From: Crossiella sp. SN42
Lineage (GTDB): Bacteria > Actinomycetota > Actinomycetes > Mycobacteriales > Pseudonocardiaceae
Direction: 5' to 3'
Length of the DNA: 64,000 bases
Assembly (NCBI RefSeq): GCF_023897065.1
Contig: NZ_JAMHIV010000030.1
Coordinates: forward strand, 1-64,000
The number at the start of each line of letters is the position of its first letter. The first letter of the stretch is position 1. Positions 17,179 to 26,305 of this stretch are shown one piece after another. A program made the translations under genes and the position numbers. The notes under the pieces were generated by a model that saw only the letters and a program-made list of their open reading frames with translations, made no database searches and had not been told where the DNA came from.

Positions 17179-18343
17179 CCAGTTCGACGAGCTCGGGCAC
17201 CACCTCGGCCGGGGCCGGCTGGGCCAGGATCTCCGCCCGCAGCCCGGCCGCCGCCGCGCGCCAGCCCGGATCCGCCAGCGCCTGCTCGACCGCGACGCCG
17301 ACCTCGGCTTCGGCCACCACCCGGCCCGCCCCGGTGGCGGCCAGTTGTGCGCTGAGGAAGCGCTGGTCGGGCAGCTGGGGCAGCACCACCTGCGGCACCC
17401 CGTGGTACCCGGCGGTCAGCAGGGTGCCGTTGCCGCCCTGGTGCACGATCGCCTGGCAGTGCGGCAGCAACAGGTGCAGCGGCAGCGCGGCCACCGCGCG
17501 CACACCCGGCGGCACCGGGCCGAGCGCGGCGAGGTCGTGCTCGGCCAGGGACACCACGACCTCGCGGTCCCGCCCCGCCAGCTGTTCCAGCAGCAGCGGC
17601 GGGCGGAAGGTCTCCGCACCGGCCAGGCGGCTGGTGGAAGTGCCCCAGGTCAGGCAGATCCGCGGCTTATCGGCGGGCCGGTGCAGCCAGTCGGGCAGCA
17701 CGGCGGGGCCGTTGTAGGGCAGGTAGCGCACCGGGATGTGCCGCAGGCCGGTGCTGATCTGCATGGCCGGCGGGCAGGGGTCCAGGGTGGCCACGCCGAG
17801 CGGGTCCGCCGCGGGCAGGCCGAGCCGCCGCCGCACCGGTTCGATCAGCTCCGGCACCAGCTCGCGAGCCTGGTAGGTGACGTCCACCCCGTGCACGTGC
17901 CGAACCGAGGGCACGCCGAGGGCGGCGGCGACCAGCGGCCCGGCGTAGGTGGTGGGGTCGTGGATCACCAGCTCCGGCCGCCACTGGCGGGCGAAGTCCA
18001 GCAGGTCCTCGATCATCGCCTCGGTGTAGGCGGTGAACACGCCGAAGACCTGGCGCACCTTGGCTTTGCGGGCCGGCGACCAGTCCGATGTGGACTCACC
18101 GGGAGCCGGCGCGTCCGGCACCGAGGGCAAGGTCATGGCCGGCATGCGTTCCCGGCGGACGGTCTCGTGGTCCAGGTCGGGGCCGACCGGCACCGCGACG
18201 CCGCCGGAAGCGGTGATCACCGGAGTCAGCCGCGGCTGGCTGGCCACCCGCACCTCGTGCCCGGCGGCCTGCAACGCCCACAGCACCGGCGCCAGCGGCA
18301 GGTAGTGCGAGGGCCAGGCCCAGCAGGTGATCAGGACGCGCAT
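17156..18343 (-). CDS. Glycosyltransferase GT2
   Basis: A 395-residue GT-B glycosyltransferase of the same subfamily as GT1. It begins MRVLITCWAW and has WRPELVIHDP, LDPCPPAM, PYNGPAVLPDWL, ICLTWGTS and the nucleotide-binding HQGGNGTLLTAG. It is the last gene of a minus-strand operon with a 4-ketoreductase and a PLP 3-dehydratase, and its start overlaps the 3-dehydratase stop by 13 nt. It may therefore transfer the 3-deoxysugar those enzymes make. Confidence 0.9.
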   Translation of the reverse strand: MRVLITCWAWPSHYLPLAPVLWALQAAGHEVRVASQPRLTPVITASGGVAVPVGPDLDHETVRRERMPAMTLPSVPDAPAPGESTSDWSPARKAKVRQVFGVFTAYTEAMIEDLLDFARQWRPELVIHDPTTYAGPLVAAALGVPSVRHVHGVDVTYQARELVPELIEPVRRRLGLPAADPLGVATLDPCPPAMQISTGLRHIPVRYLPYNGPAVLPDWLHRPADKPRICLTWGTSTSRLAGAETFRPPLLLEQLAGRDREVVVSLAEHDLAALGPVPPGVRAVAALPLHLLLPHCQAIVHQGGNGTLLTAGYHGVPQVVLPQLPDQRFLSAQLAATGAGRVVAEAEVGVAVEQALADPGWRAAAAGLRAEILAQPAPAEVVPELVELVSGSAPG

Positions 18344-19647
18344 CGGCCCCGCCCCGCCGCGCCGGTGGTGAACTCGGTGATGGTGGTGATCATGTAGTCC
18401 AGCATCTCCTCGGTGATGCCCGGGTACACCCCGATCCAGCAGGTCCGCTCGGTGATGATGTCGCTGACGCGCAGGCCGCCGACCACCCGGTGTGGCTGAT
18501 CCCGGTAGGCGGGGTGTCTGGTGAGGTTGCCCGCGAAGAGCAACCGGGTGCCGATCCGCCGGGACTCCAGGTGCCGCACCAGTTCCCGCCGGGTGAACGG
18601 GGCGTCCTCGGCGACGGTGAGCACGAACCCGAACCAGCTCGGGTCGCTGCCAGGGGTGGGTTCGGGCAGCAGCAGCCAGGGCAGGCCGTCCAGTCCGGCG
18701 CGCAGCCGCCGCCAGTTGCGCCGCCGGGCGGCCACGAACCCGGGCAGCTTGGCCAGCTGGCTCAGGCCGAGCCCGGCTTGCAGGTCGGTGGTCTTCAGGT
18801 TGTAGCCGACGTGGGAGAAGATGTACTTGTGGTCGTAGCCGGGCGGCAGCTCGCCGACGGTCTGGTCGAACCGTTTCAGGCAGCGGTTGTCCTCCCCCGG
18901 CTGGCACCAGCAGTCCCGGCCCCAGTCCCGCAACGACTCCACGATCCGGGCCAGCGCGAGGTCGTCGGTGAGCACGCAGCCGCCCTCGCCCATGGTGAGG
19001 TGGTGCGCCGGGTAGAAGCTGACCGTGCTGAGCTCGCCGAAGGTGCCGGTCTGCCTGCCCTGGTAGGTGGCGCACAGCGCGTCGCAGTTGTCCTCGATGA
19101 GGAAGAGTCCGTGTGCGGCGGCCAGTTCGGCGATCTCGGTGGCGGGGAACGGGTTGCCCAGGGCGTGCGCGAGCATGATCGCCCTGGTGCGCGGGCCGAT
19201 CGCGGCGGCGACCAGGTCGGCGGTGGTGTTGTAGGTGCCCAGTGCCACGTCCACGAACACCGGGATGAGCCCGTTCTGCAGGATCGGGTTGACCGTGGTG
19301 GGGAACCCGGCGGCCACCGTGATCACCTCATCGCCGGGCCGCAGCCGCCGATCGCCGAGGCCCGGTGCGGTCAGCGCGGTCAGCGCGAGCAGGTTGGCCG
19401 AGGAGCCGGAGTTGGTCAGGTGCGCCTTGCGCAGTCCCATGGTCTTGGCGAACTGCCGTTCGAAGCGCAGCGCGGTGGCCCCGGCGGCGATGCGCAGCCC
19501 GAGCGCCTGCTCCACCAGCGCCGCCCGGTCCTGCGCGTCCAGCACCGCGCCGGAGGGCAGGATCGGCGTGACCCCCGGCACGAACCGTTGGCCTGCCTCG
19601 ATCTCCCGGTGCAGCTCGCGGGTGCGGGCCAGGATGAGCTCGTCCAC
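18331..19647 (-). CDS. PLP-dependent NDP-hexose 3-dehydratase (LanQ/SpnQ/RfbH type)
   Basis: This 438-residue DegT/DnrJ/EryC1-fold protein has YPAHHLTMGEGG where aminotransferases carry the PLP lysine. The His in place of Lys is the hallmark of the E1/ColD/SpnQ dehydratases, which remove the C-3 hydroxyl with PMP and an electron donor. VGYNLKTTDLQAGLG is also typical of the LanQ/UrdQ group. It should give 3,6-dideoxy or 2,3,6-trideoxy sugars such as rhodinose or amicetose precursors. GTG 19647 shares its first base with the preceding TAG. Confidence 0.88.
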   Translation of the reverse strand: MDELILARTRELHREIEAGQRFVPGVTPILPSGAVLDAQDRAALVEQALGLRIAAGATALRFERQFAKTMGLRKAHLTNSGSSANLLALTALTAPGLGDRRLRPGDEVITVAAGFPTTVNPILQNGLIPVFVDVALGTYNTTADLVAAAIGPRTRAIMLAHALGNPFPATEIAELAAAHGLFLIEDNCDALCATYQGRQTGTFGELSTVSFYPAHHLTMGEGGCVLTDDLALARIVESLRDWGRDCWCQPGEDNRCLKRFDQTVGELPPGYDHKYIFSHVGYNLKTTDLQAGLGLSQLAKLPGFVAARRRNWRRLRAGLDGLPWLLLPEPTPGSDPSWFGFVLTVAEDAPFTRRELVRHLESRRIGTRLLFAGNLTRHPAYRDQPHRVVGGLRVSDIITERTCWIGVYPGITEEMLDYMITTITEFTTGAAGRGRCAS

Positions 19648-20591
19648 TACGGCCTCTCCTTCTGCGGCGGGCTCGCCTGTGCCCACAGCGCGTGCAGCGC
19701 GTCGGTGAGCCCGCGCGTCGGTGTCCAGCCGAGGCGGTGGCGAGCTTGGTCGATGACGATCCGGTGTGCGCCGAACCCGTCGTCGCGGCGCGGTCGCCCG
19801 CGCAGCCGGGTGACCGCGGTGACCGGGCGGCCGCTGATCTCGATCAGCTCGCGCACCGCGGCCCGCACCGGAACCAGTCGCCCGGAGGCGATGTTGAGCA
19901 CCCCGGTCACGCCGGGCCGCCGGGCCGCGGCGAGCACCGCCCCGGCCACGTCCCGGACGTCCACGAAGTCCCGGTTCCCGGACAGCGGCGGCAGTTCCAG
20001 CGGCACCGGGTCCGCTGGGTGCCCGGCGAGCTGGGCGGCCAGCTGCCCGAGCAGGCTCTGCCGGGGCGCGTCCGGGCCGATGACCGTGCTCAGCCGCAGC
20101 ACCAGCGCGGCCACGTGCCCGCCCGCGCTGAGGATGTCCTGGGTGGCGCGGAACTTGGTGCGCGCGTAGGTGGTCCGCGGATCGGCGGGGCTGGTCTCGG
20201 TCAGCTCCGCGCCCTCGGGCTGGCGGCCGTACTCATACACCGAGCCCAGGTGCACCAGCCGGGGCGCGGGGCGCAGCATGCCCAGCGCGGTCAGCAGGAT
20301 GTCCACCGCGGCCGCGTTCAGCGCCACCATGGCCGGGTCGTCGGCCTCCCACAGCGCGCCCGCGGCGTTGACCACCACGGCGGCGCGCTCGGCCGCCAGC
20401 AGCGCGGCCAGCCGGTCGGGGGCCACGCCGGTCAGGTCGAGCCGCTGGAACCGGCACCCGGCGGGCAGCGGCGCGGGCCGCCGGGCCAGCGCGAGCACCT
20501 CGTACCCCGAGCGGGCCAGGTGGCGGCACAGGTGGCGGCCGAGGAACCCGGTTCCGCCGAGCACCACGGCCCTGACTGTTCTGGCTGACAC
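19647..20591 (-). CDS. NDP-sugar 4-ketoreductase (NAD-dependent epimerase family)
   Basis: This 314-residue SDR has [14 protein letters not shown] at the N-terminus, NAAGALWE, and the TYARTKFR active site. It resembles TDP-4-keto-deoxysugar reductases such as LanR/UrdR. Placed first in an operon with a 3-dehydratase and GT2, it probably sets the C-4 stereochemistry of a trideoxysugar. GTG 20591 is selected because a -10-like TAGCGT ends seven bases upstream of it. A start further inside (VVLGG) is possible. Confidence 0.8.
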   Translation of the reverse strand: MSARTVRAVVLGGTGFLGRHLCRHLARSGYEVLALARRPAPLPAGCRFQRLDLTGVAPDRLAALLAAERAAVVVNAAGALWEADDPAMVALNAAAVDILLTALGMLRPAPRLVHLGSVYEYGRQPEGAELTETSPADPRTTYARTKFRATQDILSAGGHVAALVLRLSTVIGPDAPRQSLLGQLAAQLAGHPADPVPLELPPLSGNRDFVDVRDVAGAVLAAARRPGVTGVLNIASGRLVPVRAAVRELIEISGRPVTAVTRLRGRPRRDDGFGAHRIVIDQARHRLGWTPTRGLTDALHALWAQASPPQKERP

Positions 20592-20598
20592 GGCAGGG

Positions 20599-20643
20599 AC
20601 GCTAGGTCTGGTCAACCGGGTGCCGCTCCGGTCGTCCTGGTGC
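20599..20643 (-). promoter_or_regulatory. Candidate SARP box and -10 for 20591 operon
   Basis: Toward 20591: GCACCAG, ACCGGAG and ACCCGGT lie at an 11-bp period (20643-20615). Ten bases later comes TAGCGT (20604-20599), then seven bases to GTG. The hexamer is the best -10 among these sites. Confidence 0.55.
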
Positions 20644-20660
20644 GGCGTCCTACCGGGCCG

Positions 20661-20705
20661 GTCCGAGCAGGCCACCAACGCGGCACCAGCCGGGCGCGGC
20701 ACGGT
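20661..20705 (+). promoter_or_regulatory. SARP box and -10 for 20712 operon
   Basis: GTCCGAG (20661), CCACCAA (20672) and GCACCAG (20683) are spaced 11 bp apart. CACGGT starts 10 bp after the last heptad, and six bases later comes ATG 20712. The final heptad and the linker CGCG are identical to those before GT6. Confidence 0.6.
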
Positions 20706-20711
20706 GCCGGC

Positions 20712-21647
20712 ATGGCCTCCATCCTGTGGTTCACCGGCCTGTCCGGTGCGGGCAAGTCCACCATCGCCGCCGTGGTCGAAGGCAGGCTGCGGGCCGCCGG
20801 GCGCGCGGTGTGCGTGCTGGACGGGGACCGGTTGCGCGCCGGGCTGAACCGGGACCTGGGTTTCTCCCTGGCGGACCGGACCGAGAACGTGCGGCGGGCG
20901 GCCGAGGTGGCCCGGCTGCTGGCCGATGCCGGGCTGGTGGTGCTGGTGGCGTTGATCTCGCCGCTGCGCGCGGACCGGGCGCTCGCGCGGGACACCGTGG
21001 GCGGGCACGACTTCCGGGAGGTGTTCGTGGACGCGCCGCTGGCCGTGGCCGAGCGACGCGATCCCAAGGGCCTCTACCGCAGGACCAGGGCCGGGGAGCT
21101 GCCCGAGTTCACCGGGATCGACTCGCCGTACGAGCCGCCGGAACACCCTGATCTGCGCCTGGACACCACCGTGAGCACCCCGGAGCAGGCCGCCGATGCC
21201 GTGCTGGCGCTGCTGAGCGCCCCGCCGCGGCCGCCGGAGCTACGGGCAGCCGATGTCCGGGAGCTGCTGCGCACCGAGCGGCACCTGTGGCTGGCCACCG
21301 CGAACGGCCGCGGCCCGCACCTGGTCCCGCTGGCCTTCACCTGGGACGGCACGCACGTCTACGCCACCACCAAGCGGCGCAACCGCAGCATCGGCAACCT
21401 CGCCGGCGACGGCCGGGTCCGGCTGGCCGTGGGCAGCACCAGGGACGTGGTGCTGCTGGACGCCACCGCGAGCGTGCACCCGCCGGGCGAGCTGCCGCCG
21501 GAGTGCACCGCGGGGCTGCCACTGGACCCCGGCCGGGTGCCCGGCGCGGTGGTGCTGCGCCTGACCCCGCACCGGATCCAGGCCTGGCGCGGGCTGCCGG
21601 AGATCCCCGGCCGGACCGTGATGGCCGAGGGGAGCTGGCTGTGCTGA
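20712..21647 (+). CDS. APS kinase fused to a pyridoxamine-phosphate-oxidase-like domain
   Basis: A 311-residue two-domain protein. Residues 1-175 are adenylylsulfate kinase: Walker [27 protein letters not shown], and [18 protein letters not shown]. This domain makes PAPS from APS and ATP. Residues about 180-311 look like an FMN/F420 split-barrel (PNPOx family), with [20 protein letters not shown] and [11 protein letters not shown]. The fusion is unusual. PAPS supply for the cluster sulfotransferase at 9116 is the simple explanation for domain one; domain two may be a redox or binding module. It opens a plus operon. Confidence 0.82.
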   Translation: MASILWFTGLSGAGKSTIAAVVEGRLRAAGRAVCVLDGDRLRAGLNRDLGFSLADRTENVRRAAEVARLLADAGLVVLVALISPLRADRALARDTVGGHDFREVFVDAPLAVAERRDPKGLYRRTRAGELPEFTGIDSPYEPPEHPDLRLDTTVSTPEQAADAVLALLSAPPRPPELRAADVRELLRTERHLWLATANGRGPHLVPLAFTWDGTHVYATTKRRNRSIGNLAGDGRVRLAVGSTRDVVLLDATASVHPPGELPPECTAGLPLDPGRVPGAVVLRLTPHRIQAWRGLPEIPGRTVMAEGSWLC

Positions 21648-22528
21648 CCCTGGCCCGCGACTACGTGCGGTACGCCCCGTGGCGAGCGGGCAAGGCACTG
21701 CTGGTGGACCGCTACCTCAACGCCGCGCTCAAGGCCGATCCGGTGGTACGCCTGGCCCGGCTGTGGACCGGGCAGCGGGTGCGGGTGGACACCAGGGACA
21801 TCGTGCAGCGCTACCTCTACCAGTTCGGCGTGTGGGAGCCGAACCTGACCGCGTTGCTGCGGCGGCGGTTGCGGCCGGGGGACGTCTTCGTCGACTGCGG
21901 GGCCAACATCGGCTACTTCAGCCTGGTGGCCGCGCACCTGGTCGGCCCGGCCGGCCGGGTGGTGGCGGTGGAGGCCTCGCCCTCGGTGTGCGCGGTGCTG
22001 CGCGGCAACCTCGCGCTCAACCGGGTCGGCACGGTGCGCACGGTGCCCAAGGCGGTGTCCGACCGGGCGCAGACGCTGGCCTTCTACCAGCCGGTGCCGG
22101 GCGCGCCGAGCGTGACCACCAGCGTGCGGCCGTCCGAGGCGGACGTGCCGGTGTTCGAGGTCGACGCGTTGCCACTGGCGGAGCTGGTGCGGCCCGAAGA
22201 GCTCCGGCGGGCCCGGCTGATCAAGATCGATGTGGAGGGCGGGGAGCACGTCGCGCTGGCCGGGTTGCGGCCGGTGCTGGGCGAGCTGCGGCCGGAGGCG
22301 GAGATCGTGGTGGAGGTCAGCCAGCGGCTGCTGGCCAGCCAGTCGCACACCGTCGCGGAAACCGTGGAACTGCTGACCAGCCAAGGCTTCCACCCCTACC
22401 GGCTGGCCAACAGCTACCGGCCGTCCAGCTATGTGGACACCGCGCCCGGCCCGGCCCTGCGGGTGCGCGGCGAGCTGACCGGGGACGCCGACCTGGTGTT
22501 CTCCCGCCTCGACGCGGAGGCGGTGTAG
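21641..22528 (+). CDS. FkbM-family methyltransferase
   Basis: This 295-residue protein has [19 protein letters not shown] (SAM motif I), VVAVEASPS, and the FkbM-typical [15 protein letters not shown]. FkbM proteins methylate hydroxyls in polyketides and sugars. GTG 21641 overlaps the stop of the APS kinase fusion by seven bases and has GAGGGGAG upstream. The next gene is GT3, so it may methylate the sugar that GT3 adds. Confidence 0.88.
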   Translation: MLTLARDYVRYAPWRAGKALLVDRYLNAALKADPVVRLARLWTGQRVRVDTRDIVQRYLYQFGVWEPNLTALLRRRLRPGDVFVDCGANIGYFSLVAAHLVGPAGRVVAVEASPSVCAVLRGNLALNRVGTVRTVPKAVSDRAQTLAFYQPVPGAPSVTTSVRPSEADVPVFEVDALPLAELVRPEELRRARLIKIDVEGGEHVALAGLRPVLGELRPEAEIVVEVSQRLLASQSHTVAETVELLTSQGFHPYRLANSYRPSSYVDTAPGPALRVRGELTGDADLVFSRLDAEAV

Positions 22529-22533
22529 CCGGT

Positions 22534-23877
22534 ATGCGGGTGCTGTTCACCACCTGGGCGCAGACCGGGCACTTCCAGCCGCTGGCCCCGCTGGGCTGGG
22601 CATTGCGCGCGGCCGGGCACGAGGTGCTGGTGGCCACCACGCCGGGCTTCGCGGGCACGGTCGCCGAGGCCGGTTTGACCGCGGTGGCACTGGGTCCGGA
22701 CCTCGACGTCACCGCGGAGCTGCGGCGGCGCTTCGGCGCGCTGCCCGCGGAAGCCTTGGCGCCCAGCACCTTCGAGCGCCCGGCGTCCTGGACCGCGGCC
22801 GCGCCGCCGGTGTCCGGGCGGACCAGGGACCTCGCGCAGAACCAGTTCGGGCGGGAGATGCTGCGGGTGGTGCTGGACGGCTGCGCCGCCATGCTGGACG
22901 ACGCGCTCGCGCTGACCCGCACCTGGCGACCGGACCTGGTGGTGTTCGAGCCGACCGGTTTCCTCGGCCCGCTGCTGGCCGCCGCGCTGGACATCCCGTC
23001 GGCGCGTCAGCTGTGGGCGCCGGACTTCAGCCTGCCGCTGCAAGGCATCGCGGACCGGATCATGGGTCCGCTGCTGCGCCGGGTCGGCCGCACCGAGATC
23101 AACCTGACCGGCACGCTCACCCTGGACCCGTGCCCGCCGCGGTTGCAGGTTCCGGCCGACATCCCGCGCAGGCACCAGCGGTATGTTCCGTACCACGGCC
23201 GGATCGCGCCGCGGCCCTGGCTGTACCGGCGCGGCGCGCGGCCACGGATCTGCGTCACCTGGGGCACCACCATCCACGGCGTCGGCCTGCACGAGACCTA
23301 CCTGGCCCCCAGGGCAGTCCGAGCACTGTCCACTGTGGACGCCGAGGTGGTGGTGGCCGCGCTGGAGTCGCAGCGGCCCCTCTTCGGCGAGCTGCCGGAC
23401 AACGTGACGCACTTCGGCCCGGTGCCGCTGCGCGACCTGCTGCCGGGCTGCGCCGCGGTGGTGCACCAGGCCGGTGGCGGCACCACCATGTCCGCGGTGG
23501 TCTCCGGGGTGCCGCAGCTGCTGGTGCCGACCTTGCAGGACACCCTGTGCAACGCCACCCAGCTGGCCGGGACCGGGGCCGGGATCCGGTTGCGGGCCGG
23601 GGAAGCGGACGCGGAGCGGATGCGCACCGCGACCAAGGAGCTGCTGGCGGACCAGGACTACCGGGCCGCCGCCTGGGAGCTGCGCACCGAGGCGCTGGCG
23701 CTGCCCACTCCGGCGGAGCTGGTGCCGGTGCTGGAGGCGCTGGCGCGCAACGGTTCACCAGCGGCGGAGCTGGTGGCTGCCGGCGCCCCGGAACGAGAGC
23801 CGCACACCGTCCTCCAGGAACAGCAGCACCGCGCCGGTGACCGCTCCGCCAAGGCCGGTCACGTTGCCGAGCAGTAG
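22534..23877 (+). CDS. Glycosyltransferase GT3, with extended C-terminus
   Basis: This 447-residue GT-B enzyme begins MRVLFTTWAQTGHFQPL and carries WRPDLVVFEPTGFLG, LDPCPP, ICVTWGTT and HQAGGGTTMSAVVSG. The family normally ends near LEALAR at about residue 406. Here the frame runs some 40 residues further, antisense to the convergent membrane-protein gene. The extension is low-complexity and may be a by-product of a lost stop. Its partner genes are the FkbM methyltransferase and APS kinase fusion. Confidence 0.88.
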   Translation: MRVLFTTWAQTGHFQPLAPLGWALRAAGHEVLVATTPGFAGTVAEAGLTAVALGPDLDVTAELRRRFGALPAEALAPSTFERPASWTAAAPPVSGRTRDLAQNQFGREMLRVVLDGCAAMLDDALALTRTWRPDLVVFEPTGFLGPLLAAALDIPSARQLWAPDFSLPLQGIADRIMGPLLRRVGRTEINLTGTLTLDPCPPRLQVPADIPRRHQRYVPYHGRIAPRPWLYRRGARPRICVTWGTTIHGVGLHETYLAPRAVRALSTVDAEVVVAALESQRPLFGELPDNVTHFGPVPLRDLLPGCAAVVHQAGGGTTMSAVVSGVPQLLVPTLQDTLCNATQLAGTGAGIRLRAGEADAERMRTATKELLADQDYRAAAWELRTEALALPTPAELVPVLEALARNGSPAAELVAAGAPEREPHTVLQEQQHRAGDRSAKAGHVAEQ

Positions 23878-24216
23878 CAGCAGCATCGTGCCCAGGCTCA
23901 GGTCCTCGTCCGCCTGCTCCAGCCTGATCTGGATGGTGATGAACACAGCGGCGATCACCGCGCCCGCCAGCAGGATCGCCAGCCAGCGCAGCTTCGCCCG
24001 CAGCCGTTCGGCCGGACTGAACACCCGCGTTTCCAGGCGCGCGTCGCAGGTGCCACACGACACCGTGGCCGTCACCACACCCGTGGTCGGCCTGGGCACC
24101 GGAATCTCGTGCAGCGAGTACTGGATCTTGCTCGTGAGGACGGGGCCGTACAGGCGGTCCTGCTCGCTGAACACGTGTGTCAGGCGGACCCGTGGGTGCT
24201 CCCCGACCTTCGCCAT
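23755..24216 (-). CDS. Small membrane protein with CxxC motif
   Basis: This 153-residue protein has a soluble N-terminal half including VSCGTCDARLETRV and two transmembrane segments (LRWLAILLAGAVIAAVF and a leucine/glycine-rich helix about 30 residues later). I do not recognise the family. Its 3' 123 bp overlap the end of GT3 on the other strand. ATG 24216 is preceded by GGCAGGGCG. It has no SARP-like box and may not belong to the pathway. Confidence 0.55.
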   Translation of the reverse strand: MAKVGEHPRVRLTHVFSEQDRLYGPVLTSKIQYSLHEIPVPRPTTGVVTATVSCGTCDARLETRVFSPAERLRAKLRWLAILLAGAVIAAVFITIQIRLEQADEDLSLGTMLLLLLGNVTGLGGAVTGAVLLFLEDGVRLSFRGAGSHQLRRW

Positions 24217-24305
24217 CGCCCTGCCCCCGCACTCCGAGTCCGCCGGTGTCGCGGTCCATGCTAGGCCAGCCGGACCAGCGGGCTCACCCCACTGGCCTGA
24301 TCCTG

Positions 24306-25121
24306 TCAGGGGGCCGGTTTGCGCAGCGCCACCAGCTGGCTCATCACCGGGTACAGCGGGCTCAGGTTGTACTCCCCCACCCGGTCGACCACCCGCCGCG
24401 GGTCGAACTCCGGGAATCCCAGCAGCTCCGCGGGATCCCCGGCCACCAGCTCCAGCCCGAGGCCCTCCAGCAGCGCCCGCACGTCGAGGTTGGTGCCCCA
24501 GTAGTTGCGGGTCAGCAGGCCGAAGGGCCGCAGGTCCAGGAACAGGTCGATGGTCAGCAGCGCCAGGCCACCGGGGGCGAGCGCGCTGGCCATGGTCTCC
24601 AGCATGTCGCGGGCTTCGGCCTGGCCGACGTGTTCGAGCACGGACAGCGCGAAGATCCGGTCCACCGAGCCGGGCGCGAGCTCCGCGTCCTGCAGGCGTT
24701 TGCGGACCAGGGGAACGTCCACCTCGAACAGCGCGGTGAACCGGCGGTGCGTCTCGGCGTGGGTGTCCGCGCCTGCCGCGCGGTGGTCCGGGGTCCAGCG
24801 CTGGTCGGCCGGTTCGGAGGGGTCGACGTTCACCACTGAGCACCCGGCTTTGGCCAGCACGACCTGGAAACCGCTGAGCCAGCCGCCGACATCGACCACC
24901 CGCAGGCCGGGCCGGAGGTCGGCGGTGTGGAAGGCCCACGGGTACTCCACGATCCGGGTGAAGCTGGTCTGCTGGAAGCCGAACGGGCCGTAGCGGGCGG
25001 GATCGGCGTCGGTGAGGCGGTGGTGGTGCTCCAGGGAGCCGGGCACGCGGAAACCGAACGGCGCGCCCCATTCCTTGTTCCACCGGCGGTACTCCGCCGG
25101 CACCGCACTGCGGCCGATCAT
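24306..25121 (-). CDS. SAM-dependent methyltransferase (last gene of PKS operon)
   Basis: This 271-residue class I methyltransferase has the motif RVVDVGGWLSGFQVVLAKAG, VNVDPSEP, and IFALSVLEHVGQAEARDML, as in Methyltransf_11-type enzymes. ATG 25121 overlaps the GT4 stop (ATGA). It closes the long minus-strand operon of polyketide genes. Substrate position is unknown. An imperfect hairpin, CCTGA-TCCTG-TCAGG, spans its stop codon. Confidence 0.8.
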   Translation of the reverse strand: MIGRSAVPAEYRRWNKEWGAPFGFRVPGSLEHHHRLTDADPARYGPFGFQQTSFTRIVEYPWAFHTADLRPGLRVVDVGGWLSGFQVVLAKAGCSVVNVDPSEPADQRWTPDHRAAGADTHAETHRRFTALFEVDVPLVRKRLQDAELAPGSVDRIFALSVLEHVGQAEARDMLETMASALAPGGLALLTIDLFLDLRPFGLLTRNYWGTNLDVRALLEGLGLELVAGDPAELLGFPEFDPRRVVDRVGEYNLSPLYPVMSQLVALRKPAP

Positions 25122-26305
25122 GCCAGCTCCTCCAGTTCGTCGACCAGCACCGCCACCGGGGGCAGGGCGTGCAGGTGCCGTTGCAGCCACCGCGAGCGGG
25201 CTCGGTAGCGCGGCTGGGTGAGGACGGTTCTCATTGCCGCGGCGAGGTTGTCCGTGGTCGCCTCGTGCACGTCGACCACCTCGGCCACCCCGGCCTTCGC
25301 GCACATCCGCAGGTTGTGCCGGTGGTCCGCGCCGGGGCCGACCCCTGCCATGGGCACGCCCAGCCGCAGCGCCTCCTTGACGCTGTTGAGGCCGCCGTGG
25401 GTGAGGAACAGGTCGCAGCCCTCCAGCATCAGCGCCTGGTCCACGAAGTCGGTCAGGCGCACGTTGGGCGGTGGCCTGCCGAGGTCGGCCGGGTCGTGGC
25501 CGGCGCCGACGGCGAGCACCGCGGTGCAGTCCACCGCGCCGAGCGCGGCCAGCACCTCGCGCAGGAAGGCTTGCGCCCCTGGCAGTTCGTAGACCACGGT
25601 GCCGAACCCGGCGAAGACGAACGGCCGGTCCGCCGGGAGCTCGGTCAGCCAGTCCGGCAGCCTGCCCCGCCGCTGTTCCACGTTGGCGTGCCGGAAAGCC
25701 TTGGTGCGGGGCAGGATGAACTCCGCCGCGCCGTAGGCCTCGGGGACGAAGGTGGCGTGCCGCCAGTGGTAGAGGCGCTCGCCCGCCGGGTCGGGGGTGA
25801 GGCCGAGCTCGGCGCGGCCCAGGTCCAGCACGGGCGCGAGATCGGGGCCGCGGATGCCGTCCAGGCCGCCGAAGGAGGCCACCGAGACGTGCGGGATGCC
25901 CAGGGCCTCGGCGGCCAGGTAGCCGCCGAACTCGTCGGCCTCGCGCACGACCAGCTGGGGGTGCCAGTCCGCGGCCAGGATGTCCCGTGCGGTGGCGCGG
26001 GCGGCCGGACCGGCGAACAGGGCGGTGACCGCGGGGGTGAGCGCGGTGAGGGCGTCGGCGGCCTCGGCGAAGCCGAAGCGGTGGTATCCGGCGGGCAGCA
26101 GGGGCAGCAGGTCGGGGCCCCATTCGTAGCCTGCCGGGTGCAGGGTCAGGCCGAAGCCGGTGACCTCGGCGCGCAGCCGTTCGGTGCTGCCCACCCGCAC
26201 GTCGTGGCCGCGGGCGGCGGCCTCTTGCGCGATCGGGATCAGCGGGCGCAGGTGGCCGCTGGCCTGCTGGGTGGTGAACAGGATGCGCAGTGGTTCAGCC
26301 GGCAT
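25118..26305 (-). CDS. Glycosyltransferase GT4 (divergent, macrolide-GT-like)
   Basis: A 395-residue GT-B protein that differs from the other five. It starts MPAEPLRILFTTQQASGHLR, lacks the LDPCPP and TWGTS signatures, and has FVFAGFGTV and LTHGGLNSVKEALRLGVP as its junction and donor motifs, closer to OleD/MGT-type enzymes. It lies between GT5 and a methyltransferase in the PKS operon, with an 11-nt overlap with GT5. It probably glycosylates a different position or uses a different donor. Confidence 0.88.
   Translation of the reverse strand: MPAEPLRILFTTQQASGHLRPLIPIAQEAAARGHDVRVGSTERLRAEVTGFGLTLHPAGYEWGPDLLPLLPAGYHRFGFAEAADALTALTPAVTALFAGPAARATARDILAADWHPQLVVREADEFGGYLAAEALGIPHVSVASFGGLDGIRGPDLAPVLDLGRAELGLTPDPAGERLYHWRHATFVPEAYGAAEFILPRTKAFRHANVEQRRGRLPDWLTELPADRPFVFAGFGTVVYELPGAQAFLREVLAALGAVDCTAVLAVGAGHDPADLGRPPPNVRLTDFVDQALMLEGCDLFLTHGGLNSVKEALRLGVPMAGVGPGADHRHNLRMCAKAGVAEVVDVHEATTDNLAAAMRTVLTQPRYRARSRWLQRHLHALPPVAVLVDELEELA

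Noticed and set aside
18331-19647. Sugar aminotransferase
   Set aside because: The PLP-binding Lys is replaced by His (YPAHHLTMGEGG), which marks the 3-dehydratase subgroup.
24306-26123. A 605-codon frame that starts inside GT4 and continues into the methyltransferase
   Set aside because: Only the last 271 residues are methyltransferase; the first part is GT4 read out of frame. The real start is ATG 25121.
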